A DNA stretch of 29,619 bases. Source: Bacteroidales bacterium. GTDB taxonomy: Bacteria; Bacteroidota; Bacteroidia; Bacteroidales; Paludibacteraceae. Below the pieces are notes generated by a model that was not told the DNA's origin, did not search any database, and saw nothing but the letters and a program-made list of their open reading frames with translations. Positions 8,660-15,299 of this stretch are shown one piece after another; the stretch's first letter is position 1, and each line of letters begins with the position of its first letter. Both the position numbers and the translations under genes were made by a program. The DNA is taken from contig CAAFYY010000101.1 of NCBI GenBank assembly GCA_900767385.1, forward strand, positions 1 through 29,619, read 5' to 3'.

Positions 8660-8727
8660 CCCGAGAAAGAAAACCGAGTCCTCGAAAAACCGATACTTCG
8701 ATACTTCGAGAACTCGATAACTCAAAG
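8660..8727 (+). repeat. Intergenic repeat copy A (upstream of four-helix-bundle gene)
   Basis: This stretch contains AGTCCTCGAAAAACCG (8677-8692), identical to 9544-9559, followed by a duplicated CGATACTT (8691-8698 and 8699-8706), TTCGAG, and a shared CAAAG. CTCGAA (8681-8686) can pair with TTCGAG (8705-8710). CGAGTCCTCG (8675-8684) is a small dyad. The related copy B follows the next gene. Confidence 0.6.
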
Positions 8728-8773
8728 CCCCGAGCAACCCCAATAATCAACAATAAAAAAAAAAACAAAAGCA

Positions 8774-9523
8774 ATGATCAACATCCACTCCGTCAACGGC
8801 TATATGCTGCTCCTCTCTTGGCGTATGGGTAACCTCCTTCAACTCGCCACCCAGGAGTTCTGTCGCCGCCACGTCGACTACAAGATAGACCCTTGCGGTC
8901 GTCTTCGCGACCAGATGGAGATGGCTGCCCGTACCGTGCCTGCCAATATCGCTGAGGGTTCCTCGCGACACCAGACCAGTTACGAGACGGAGTTGCGACT
9001 GTTGGATGTAGCACGTGCCAGTGTCAGCGAGTTGGAGGGGGATTTCCTCAACTGGCTCGTGCGCCACGATGCCACGATGTGGAAGACCACCGATCCACGT
9101 TTTGTAGAGGTGCGCAATTTCCAATTGGGTGAGATGCCTCCGCTGTCGCAGGATTATCTGACCACGATAAGCACCTATCTGCTGTCAGAGCACCGTCGCT
9201 TCATTGCCCTAATGCCCGCAGACGACTCCATACACGCAGCCTGTGTCATGCTGATACTCTGCGAGCGAGTCAAGCAGTTGCTCACGGCACAGATTAACAA
9301 ACGACTGCAAGACTTCAAGATTGAGGGCGGCTTCACGGAGAACATGACCCAGGAGCGCCTCAGCACCGTCCAAGAACAAGCCGAAAAAGACAATGCACCC
9401 CGTTGTCCCAAATGCAACGCCCCAATGCGTCTACGTACCATCAAGAAAGGCAGCCGCCAAGGCAAACAGTTCTGGGGATGCACCAACTATCCCAAATGCG
9501 ACGGCACCAGGGAGAAGCAATAA
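8774..9523 (+). CDS. Four-helix-bundle protein with C-terminal topoisomerase-type zinc ribbon
   Basis: The 249-residue product joins two parts. The first about 180 residues resemble the four-helix-bundle/S23 (23S rRNA intervening sequence protein) family, with DQMEMAARTVPANIAEGSSR and a helix containing ELRLLDVARASVSELEGD. The C-terminus (residues 210-249) is a zinc ribbon of the topoisomerase I type (PF01396) with C211, C214, C236 and C242 in RCPKCNAP and GCTNYPKCDG. This matches what is known in Bacteroidota as proteins with a four helix bundle suffix domain; their function is not established, though nucleic-acid binding is a reasonable inference. The gene stands alone, flanked on both sides by similar short repeats. 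Confidence 0.82.
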   Translation: MINIHSVNGYMLLLSWRMGNLLQLATQEFCRRHVDYKIDPCGRLRDQMEMAARTVPANIAEGSSRHQTSYETELRLLDVARASVSELEGDFLNWLVRHDATMWKTTDPRFVEVRNFQLGEMPPLSQDYLTTISTYLLSEHRRFIALMPADDSIHAACVMLILCERVKQLLTAQINKRLQDFKIEGGFTENMTQERLSTVQEQAEKDNAPRCPKCNAPMRLRTIKKGSRQGKQFWGCTNYPKCDGTREKQ

Positions 9524-9526
9524 AAC

Positions 9527-9580
9527 CCCAAGAAGAAACCCCAAGTCCTCGAAAAACCGGGACTTCGAGAGTCCAAAGAA
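9527..9580 (+). repeat. Intergenic repeat copy B (downstream of four-helix-bundle gene)
   Basis: AGTCCTCGAAAAACCG at 9544-9559 is identical to copy A, followed by ACTTCGAGA and CAAAG in the same order but without the internal duplication of copy A. It starts almost at the stop codon of the four-helix-bundle gene, as copy A starts just after the stop of dapF. Confidence 0.6.
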
Positions 9581-9585
9581 CCCAC

Positions 9586-9630
9586 AAACCCCAGCCTATA
9601 TCAAGGTTGGGGTTTCTGTTTCTATTTGTA
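9586..9630 (+). terminator. Terminator-like hairpin
   Basis: AAACCCCAGCC (9586-9596) pairs with GGTTGGGGTTT (9605-9615) over 11 bp with one G:T wobble and an 8-nt loop. The tail is T-rich but broken (TTTCTGTTTCTATTT). Confidence 0.65.
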
Positions 9631-9735
9631 ATTGGCTTCGGAAGAAAAAAGAAGGGGGTATCAAAAAACAACTGAAACAATTGAAACACAACAATCGTAT
9701 CAAAAATTTTTACCAATCTAAAAATATCACACACA

Positions 9736-10191
9736 ATGGACTACCATGTCTTTTCTTCCAAAGCACCTACCATGCCGAAGGCTGGTAAGGGTACAGAATT
9801 CGTGAATTTGGTGCTCTCACAGGCCACAAAAGCGATGCAACAGCCCCTTTTGCCTATAGTTTTACCCGCAGTTGCAGCACACCTCTGTGAAACGGAGTTC
9901 CAGTATTCCGACAACAAATACTACGAAATGTGCGGTCAGATGGGTCATCTCATCGGAAATTCGGGTGTAGGCAAGGCACAACTGTCACACCTCATCGAGG
10001 CAATCATGCACGATTTCCGCATCCACGACGAGGGCGAGTACAACAAATTGGTGGAGTGGCAGCGCAAGACGAAGACCTCGAAGGCCAACGAGCGCAAGCA
10101 AAAAAACAATGATAAAATTTGTTTAATCGCAAAGAAATTAGTAACTTTGCATAACAAAACGACTTCGACACGGCGAAAAATGCCCACGTAA
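9736..10191 (+). pseudogene. Fragment of a DUF3987-type (primase/helicase-like) protein
   Basis: Translation from ATG 9736 gives PLLPIVLPAVAAHL, then EMCGQMGHLIGNSGVGKAQL with a Walker A-like GNSGVGK, and IEAIMHDFRIHDEGEYNKLVEWQRK, which resemble the central region of DUF3987 proteins common on Bacteroidota mobile regions. From memory those proteins are several hundred residues long and continue past KANKEK-type sequence. Here the similarity stops near KANERKQ (about 10100), and the last 30 residues run into an unrelated promoter region. Both the N-terminal portion and the larger C-terminal part are missing. I read it as a decayed remnant; the family assignment rests on pattern memory. Confidence 0.6.
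10118..10149 (+). promoter_or_regulatory. Orphaned Bacteroidota-type promoter
   Basis: TTTG (10118-10121), 20 nt, then TAACTTTG (10142-10149): a full consensus match. It reads into the T9SS domain remnant, which has no usable start codon, so the promoter seems to have lost its gene body. Confidence 0.7.
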
Positions 10192-10349
10192 GCATCTACA
10201 ACACTGAAGGCAAACTCGTAAGCAGTTTCGACGCAACACCACAGAACGGCAACCTCAGCATCAACGTCAGCAGCCTTGCAGCCGGCATCTACACCGTCCA
10301 AGTCGTAGCCGACAAGACAAACTACACCTCCAAACTCGTGAAGAAATAA
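10155..10349 (+). pseudogene. Remnant: T9SS type A C-terminal sorting domain without its protein
   Basis: The frame from 10155 to the TAA at 10347-10349 encodes HVSIYNTEGKLVSSFDA, then SINVSSLAAGIYTVQVVADK and TSKLVKK at the end. This is the typical Por secretion/T9SS type A domain (about 60 residues). A stop lies just before it at 10152-10154, and no ATG, GTG or TTG start precedes the domain in frame. The promoter upstream and the terminator downstream are both intact, so the coding body of a secreted protein has apparently been deleted between them. Confidence 0.8.
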
Positions 10350-10373
10350 CACTTCGCAAACCTCATACCCCTC

Positions 10374-10406
10374 AGCCTCGCTCACACAGCGGGGCTGTTT
10401 TTGTTT
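10374..10406 (+). terminator. Rho-independent terminator after the T9SS remnant
   Basis: AGCCTCGCT (10374-10382) pairs with AGCGGGGCT (10388-10396) over 9 bp with one T:G wobble, a 5-nt loop and a tail GTTTTTGTTT. Confidence 0.8.
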
Positions 10407-10442
10407 ACCCCCAACAGCCACAAGAGAAAGCGATGCAAAAGT

Positions 10443-10473
10443 TTTGATAATTGACGAGAAATCGCTAATTTTG
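10443..10473 (+). promoter_or_regulatory. Promoter of valS
   Basis: TTTG (10443-10446), 19 nt, then TAATTTTG (10466-10473), 25 nt before the valS start codon. No T-box or other leader structure fits in this short leader. Confidence 0.8.
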
Positions 10474-10498
10474 CAACTTGTAATAAATCAATACTACA

Positions 10499-13117
10499 AT
10501 GGAACTTGCTAACAAATACAACCCTGCTGATGTCGAAGGAAAATGGTATCAGTATTGGCTTGACAATAAACTCTTCCACTCTGAGCCAGACGGCCGCGAA
10601 CCCTACACCGTAGTCATTCCACCACCAAACGTAACTGGTGTGCTCCACATGGGCCACATGCTCAACAACACCATCCAAGACATCCTCGTGCGTCGTGCCC
10701 GTATGCAAGGCAAGAACGCCTGCTGGGTGCCTGGCACCGACCACGCTTCCATCGCTACCGAAGCGAAGGTGGTCAACCGTCTCGCCGAGAGAGGTATCAA
10801 GAAGACCGACCTCACCCGTGAAGAGTTCCTCAAACACGTCTGGTACTGGACCGAAGAACACGGCGGCATCATCCTCAAACAACTCCGCAAACTCGGTGCT
10901 TCTTGCGACTGGGACCGCACAGCCTTCACCATGGACGAGACACGCTCCAAAGGCGTCATCAAGGTATTCTGCGACCTCTACAACAAAGGACTCATCTACC
11001 GCGGCGTACGCATGGTCAACTGGGACCCTAAGGCACTCACCGCCCTCTCCGACGAAGAAGTGATCTTCAAAGAAAACCAAGGTAAACTCTATTACCTCCG
11101 TTATAAAATCGAAGGCGAAGACGGCTATGCCATCGTGGCCACCACACGTCCTGAGACCATCATGGGCGATACCGCTATGTGTATCAACCCTAACGACCCA
11201 AAGAACACACACCTCAAAGGCAAACGCGTCATCGTGCCTCTCGTGGGTCGCTCCATCCCTGTCATCGAAGACGAATACGTAGACATCGAGTTCGGTACCG
11301 GTTGCCTCAAGGTAACCCCTGCACACGATGTGAACGACTATATGCTCGGCGAGAAACACAACCTCCAGAGCATCGACATCTTCAATCCAGACGGCACCAT
11401 CAGCGAAGCCGCAGGCATGTATGTCGGCATGGACCGCTTTGCCGTAAGAAAGCAGATTGAGAAAGACCTCGAGGCTGCCAACCTCCTTGAGAAGGTAGAG
11501 CCTTACACCAACAACGTGGGCTACTCCGAACGCACCAACGTGCCTATCGAGCCGAAACTCTCTATGCAGTGGTTCCTCAAGATGGAACACATGGCTGAGA
11601 TTGCCCTCGGCCCTGTGATGAACGACGAGATTCAGTTCTACCCATCGAAATACAAAAACACCTACCGCCACTGGTTGGAGAACATCAAAGACTGGTGTGT
11701 AAGCCGTCAACTCTGGTGGGGTCACCGCATTCCTGCCTACTACCTCCCACAGGGTGGCTACGTGGTGGCTGAGACCAAGGAGGAAGCACTCCGACTCGCC
11801 ATCGAGAAGACCGGCGACCAAACCCTCACCATCGACTCACTCCGTCAGGACGACGACTGCCTCGACACTTGGTTCAGTTCTTGGCTCTGGCCTATCTCCC
11901 TCTTCGACGGTATCAACAACCCAGACAACGAGGAGATCAAATACTACTACCCTACTGCCGACCTCGTAACAGGTCCGGACATCATCTTCTTCTGGGTAGC
12001 ACGCATGATCATGGCTGGCTACGAGTACAAGAACGAGCGTCCGTTCAACCACGTTTACTTCACCGGTATCGTTCGCGACAAACTCGGCCGTAAGATGTCA
12101 AAACAACTCGGCAACTCACCAGACCCACTCTTGCTCATCGACCAATTCGGTGCCGACGGCGTCCGCATGGGTATGATGCTCTCTGCCCCAGCAGGCAACG
12201 ACATCCTCTTCGACGAGAGTCTCTGCGAGCAAGGACGTAACTTCAACAACAAGATCTGGAATGCTTTCCGCCTCATAAAAGGTTGGGAAGTGTCAGAGAC
12301 CGCAGCTCAGCCTGAGACCTCCAAGGTGGCTGTTCAATGGTTTGAAGCCAAACTGCAGCAGACCCTTGCCGAAATCGACGACCTCTTCACCAAATACCGC
12401 CTCAGCGAAGCCCTCCTGGCCGTCTATAAACTCTTCTGGGACAACTTCTCATCCTGGTATCTCGAGATGATCAAGCCTGCCTACGGTGCTCCTATCGACA
12501 AGGTGACCTACGAGGCAACACTCGGTTTCTTCGATGCTCTGCTCCGCACACTCCACCCATTCATGCCGTTCATCACCGAGGAGTTGTGGCAAGCCCTCAC
12601 TCCACGTAAAGACGGCGAGAGCATCATGGTGGCTCGTCAGCCAGAGTTGAAACCTTTCGACCAAAGCCTCATCGCAGAGTTTGAGCATGCAGCCGAACTC
12701 ATCACCAATATCCGTGCCACACGAGCCAAGAAGAACCTCTCACCAAAGGAGGCTCTTGAACTCCAAATCGTGGGTTCACGTCAGAACCGCTTCGACAGCG
12801 TCGTAGTGAAACTGGCCAATGTCGCCATGAGCACAGTCAGCGAGGCAACTGCCGGTGCCACCACATTCCTCGTGGGCACCACACAATATGCTATCCCAAT
12901 GACCGGATTGGTGAATGCAGAGGAGGAGATTGCCAAGATGGAGGCTGAACTGAAGCACCTCGAAGGCTTCCTCGTAGGTGTGATGAAGAAACTAGGCAAC
13001 GAGAAATTTATGGCGAACGCAAAACCTGAAGTCGTGGCTCTCGAGCAGAAAAAGCGTTCTGATGCCGAGACCAAGATCGCAACCCTCAAGGAAAACATCG
13101 CTGCCCTCAAGAAATAA
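10499..13117 (+). CDS. valS: Valyl-tRNA synthetase
   Basis: This class I synthetase charges tRNA-Val with valine and edits misactivated threonine. The product is 872 residues, a normal length. The HIGH-type motif is HMGH (residues 50-53) within PPPNVTGVLHMGHMLN. The KMSKS-type motif is KMSKQLGNSPDP (K532-M533-S534-K535-Q536); Gln in place of the usual Ser is, to my memory, common in Bacteroidota. The CP1 editing domain (ATTRPETIMGDTA, about residue 215) is present, as are the anticodon-binding domain and the C-terminal coiled coil (EEEIAKMEAELKHLEGFL onward). It has its own promoter and terminator. Confidence 0.98.
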   Translation: MELANKYNPADVEGKWYQYWLDNKLFHSEPDGREPYTVVIPPPNVTGVLHMGHMLNNTIQDILVRRARMQGKNACWVPGTDHASIATEAKVVNRLAERGIKKTDLTREEFLKHVWYWTEEHGGIILKQLRKLGASCDWDRTAFTMDETRSKGVIKVFCDLYNKGLIYRGVRMVNWDPKALTALSDEEVIFKENQGKLYYLRYKIEGEDGYAIVATTRPETIMGDTAMCINPNDPKNTHLKGKRVIVPLVGRSIPVIEDEYVDIEFGTGCLKVTPAHDVNDYMLGEKHNLQSIDIFNPDGTISEAAGMYVGMDRFAVRKQIEKDLEAANLLEKVEPYTNNVGYSERTNVPIEPKLSMQWFLKMEHMAEIALGPVMNDEIQFYPSKYKNTYRHWLENIKDWCVSRQLWWGHRIPAYYLPQGGYVVAETKEEALRLAIEKTGDQTLTIDSLRQDDDCLDTWFSSWLWPISLFDGINNPDNEEIKYYYPTADLVTGPDIIFFWVARMIMAGYEYKNERPFNHVYFTGIVRDKLGRKMSKQLGNSPDPLLLIDQFGADGVRMGMMLSAPAGNDILFDESLCEQGRNFNNKIWNAFRLIKGWEVSETAAQPETSKVAVQWFEAKLQQTLAEIDDLFTKYRLSEALLAVYKLFWDNFSSWYLEMIKPAYGAPIDKVTYEATLGFFDALLRTLHPFMPFITEELWQALTPRKDGESIMVARQPELKPFDQSLIAEFEHAAELITNIRATRAKKNLSPKEALELQIVGSRQNRFDSVVVKLANVAMSTVSEATAGATTFLVGTTQYAIPMTGLVNAEEEIAKMEAELKHLEGFLVGVMKKLGNEKFMANAKPEVVALEQKKRSDAETKIATLKENIAALKK

Positions 13118-13141
13118 GACGAAGCAAACTATAAAATAACG

Positions 13142-13178
13142 AAAGAGACTTGGAATTTCTCCAAGTCTCTTTTTTTTT
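13142..13178 (+). terminator. Rho-independent terminator of valS
   Basis: AAAGAGACTTGGA (13142-13154) and TCCAAGTCTCTTT (13160-13172) form a perfect 13-bp stem with a 5-nt loop, followed by a T-run to 13178. Confidence 0.95.
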
Positions 13179-13183
13179 AGAAG

Positions 13184-13351
13184 ATGAAAAAGATTACATT
13201 GTTACTGACACTGGCCGTCCTGATAATCGGTTGCGGCAAGCAACATAACGACGAGACAGGCCAATCGCATCACTCTGCCTTGTCCTCTCCATCTTTCCTA
13301 TTATCCTCTTCCTCCTTCTTCTTCTCTTTCATCAAATCGATGGAGCCGTAG
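13184..13351 (+). CDS. Possible 55-residue lipoprotein ORF (or remnant)
   Basis: ATG 13184 opens a frame for 55 residues beginning MKKITLLLTLAVLIIGCGKQ, a textbook SPII signal with the lipobox Cys at 17. After about 30 residues the translation becomes Ser/Phe-rich because it runs antisense through the acidic/Lys tail of the minus-strand gene, overlapping it by 82 bp. No promoter fits between the valS terminator (ends 13178) and this start. Either a small lipoprotein reached by read-through, or the surviving 5' end of a larger gene truncated when the minus-strand gene arrived. The signal peptide is convincing, the remainder is not. Confidence 0.45.
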   Translation: MKKITLLLTLAVLIIGCGKQHNDETGQSHHSALSSPSFLLSSSSFFFSFIKSMEP

Positions 13352-13581
13352 CAGAGAAAAGCAGAACCAATGCAGAGCCAGGTAATGCCGGATGACGAGT
13401 TGCCGTCTAAAATCATCACGATGGAGACAATATAGGCCAACATCGAACTGATATACCATGCGGAGGATTGCTTTTTCGCAAAGTCTTTCTTGTTCCTATT
13501 CAAGACGAACGCAGCGAGAACAGCGACAATCAAACCGAGAATAACCCAAGGCAATGCTGCCATAACGAAATCTTTTACCAT
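13270..13581 (-). CDS. Small membrane protein of unknown function
   Basis: The 103-residue protein has three hydrophobic segments (about residues 8-28, 42-59 and 65-81) and a charged Lys/Glu tail (EKKKEEEDNRKDGEDKAE) that should be cytoplasmic. No family was recognised. The start at 13581 follows a short AT-rich leader; no clear TTTG/TAnnTTTG promoter was seen on the minus strand. The 3' end overlaps the small lipoprotein ORF on the other strand. Length, clean hydrophobic pattern and charged tail support a real gene. Confidence 0.65.
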   Translation of the reverse strand: MVKDFVMAALPWVILGLIVAVLAAFVLNRNKKDFAKKQSSAWYISSMLAYIVSIVMILDGNSSSGITWLCIGSAFLCYGSIDLMKEKKKEEEDNRKDGEDKAE

Positions 13582-13710
13582 GATATTCTTATCCGTTTAT
13601 TTTGTTTGTTTACCTATTAGACGCAGAAGTACGGTATAAAACTACACAACATCAGAAAAAGTTTCAGTATCATTCAAAAAAATCCGTTGTTTACCAGGCA
13701 TCATCAAAAG

Positions 13711-13742
13711 TTTGGCAATATAGAGAATTTATGCTACCTTTG
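13711..13742 (+). promoter_or_regulatory. Promoter of the metal-efflux operon
   Basis: TTTG (13711-13714), 20 nt, TACCTTTG (13735-13742), 20 nt upstream of the first start codon of the His-rich gene. No obvious dyad operator for a metal repressor was seen in the leader. Confidence 0.8.
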
Positions 13743-13762
13743 CAGCCTCAAAAAACAAGGTG

Positions 13763-14125
13763 ATGATTAAAGGCCGACTGAAAAGCCAGATAAATCGTTA
13801 TTTCGAGATTCTGCTGATGGTGCTCTTCGTAGGGTACTATGCTTGCAGCACCCTTTTCGTCCACTCTCACTATTACCACAACCAACTCATAACGCACTCT
13901 CACCCTTACCAAAAGGGTGCAGACGGACAGCCTCTACACCAACACGACGCTACCGAATTTGAGACCATCAGCGTTCTCAACAACATCACGTTCGTAGCAC
14001 CTGTGCTCGCTGCTGCTGCGGTGTTCACCATCCATGTCTTCAAACGCAGAGTAAAGCAGACCGTCGAGGCAATCACCCTCACCATCTTCCATCATTCGCT
14101 TAGAGCCCCTCCCGTGCTTGGATAA
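13763..14125 (+). CDS. Small His-rich membrane protein heading the metal-efflux operon
   Basis: ATG 13763 is chosen over the GTG directly before it; product 120 residues. One TM segment (about 16-33) is followed by a loop with seven His in 28 residues (H34, H36, H39, H45, H47, H59, H61; e.g. HSHYYHNQLITHSHPY), then a second TM (about 78-96) and a basic tail ending SLRAPPVLG with two more His. With both ends cytoplasmic, the His loop would face the periplasm. It lies directly behind the operon promoter and 46 bp before the adaptor gene, so metal binding, sensing or delivery to the pump is a reasonable inference. I have no named family for it. Confidence 0.8.
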   Translation: MIKGRLKSQINRYFEILLMVLFVGYYACSTLFVHSHYYHNQLITHSHPYQKGADGQPLHQHDATEFETISVLNNITFVAPVLAAAAVFTIHVFKRRVKQTVEAITLTIFHHSLRAPPVLG

Positions 14126-14171
14126 CTACCCTACTGACAGTTACCCAACATTAACTCTAAACGAATAAATA

Positions 14172-15278
14172 ATGAAACACAACATTTTACTCTTAATGGC
14201 TGTGCTTCTGTTGTGTGCGTGTGGACGCAACAAGGAGGAACAGCAAGGCAACGAATTCATGGTCAACGGCGACATCATCACCGTAGACCCCAACTCCCCT
14301 ATCCTTGAGAAACTCACTACTGAGACCGTCAGCATCGGCAACTACAGCATTGAGTTCTCCACCTCTTGCGAGGCTCGTCCTCTACCTGCTTGCTATGCCG
14401 AAGTGGCCAATCCTTGCAGCGGACGCATCACCCGTTCGCTCGTACGCCTCGGACAACGCGTTCAGGCTGGCAGTCCCCTCTTTGAGATGAACGCACCCGA
14501 CTACAACGAGGTGGTCAAGAGCTACCTTGAAGCGAAAGGAGAGATGACACTCGCGCAGCAGAACTACAACCGCGTGAAAGAACTCTTTCAAAACCGCGTG
14601 GCATCTCAACGCGACCTCGACGAAGCCAAACTGGCCTATGAGACGCAGCAACATGAATACCAGAGCTATCGAGCCGCCCTCCAAGCCTATCAGGTGAACC
14701 CAGACAATGTGGTCATGGGCGCTCCGCTCATCGTGCGTGCCCCTATTGCCGGTGAGGTCTTGAAATGCGACATCGTCATCGGTCAGTTTCTCAAAGACGA
14801 CGCCGAGCCCGTGGTCGTAGTTGCCGACATCAACAAGGTGTGGGTTGTGGCCAACGTGAAGGAGAAAGACCTCCCTATGCTTGAGGGAGTGGAAGATGTG
14901 ATGGTATCGCTTGTCGCAATGCCTAACGACACCATCAAAGGCAAAATCTGCCACGTCAGCGAACTGCTCGACGCCGAGACACGCTCCGTAGAGGTAATGA
15001 TTGAATGCGAGAACCCTCAGCGCCATATCAAACCAGGCATGTACGGCACCGTCTCATTCAACTGCACAGAGAAACCCGCCGTTCGCATCCCAACCTCCGC
15101 CCTCCTTCAAGAGGAAGAGAATGCCTATGTGCTTGTGGCTATCAGCAACAACCAGTTCCGCCGCGCCGCTGTCGTTTGTAGCGAATCCAAAGACGATTTC
15201 ACCCTCGTAGAATCTGGCATCAACGAAGGCGACAAAATCGTCGTCAGTGGTGCTTTCTACATGCTCTCAGCACGTTAA
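14172..15278 (+). CDS. RND efflux periplasmic adaptor (CzcB/CusB-like), lipoprotein
   Basis: The protein has 368 residues and an SPII signal with lipobox (LLLCACG, Cys about 17). A lipoyl half-motif (ANPCSGRITRSLVRLGQRVQAGSPLFE), an alpha-hairpin (EAKGEMTLAQQNYNRVKEL to QSYRAALQAYQ) and the second lipoyl half (IVRAPIAGEVLKCDIVIGQF) are followed by beta-barrel and membrane-proximal domains. It should link the CzcA-like pump to the CzcC-like outer membrane channel. No extended N- or C-terminal metal-binding domain is present. It lies 21 bp before the pump gene. Confidence 0.93.
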   Translation: MKHNILLLMAVLLLCACGRNKEEQQGNEFMVNGDIITVDPNSPILEKLTTETVSIGNYSIEFSTSCEARPLPACYAEVANPCSGRITRSLVRLGQRVQAGSPLFEMNAPDYNEVVKSYLEAKGEMTLAQQNYNRVKELFQNRVASQRDLDEAKLAYETQQHEYQSYRAALQAYQVNPDNVVMGAPLIVRAPIAGEVLKCDIVIGQFLKDDAEPVVVVADINKVWVVANVKEKDLPMLEGVEDVMVSLVAMPNDTIKGKICHVSELLDAETRSVEVMIECENPQRHIKPGMYGTVSFNCTEKPAVRIPTSALLQEEENAYVLVAISNNQFRRAAVVCSESKDDFTLVESGINEGDKIVVSGAFYMLSAR

Positions 15279-15299
15279 ATCTCCAACACCTCCTTCATT

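Noticed and set aside
8774..9523. Diversity-generating retroelement accessory gene (Avd-like)
   Set aside because: The four-helix bundle alone suggests it, but no reverse transcriptase or template/variable repeat pair is in the window and the zinc ribbon is not an Avd feature.
10382..11821. Minus-strand frame of 479 codons opposite valS
   Set aside because: Antisense shadow caused by codon bias in valS; no recognisable domain.
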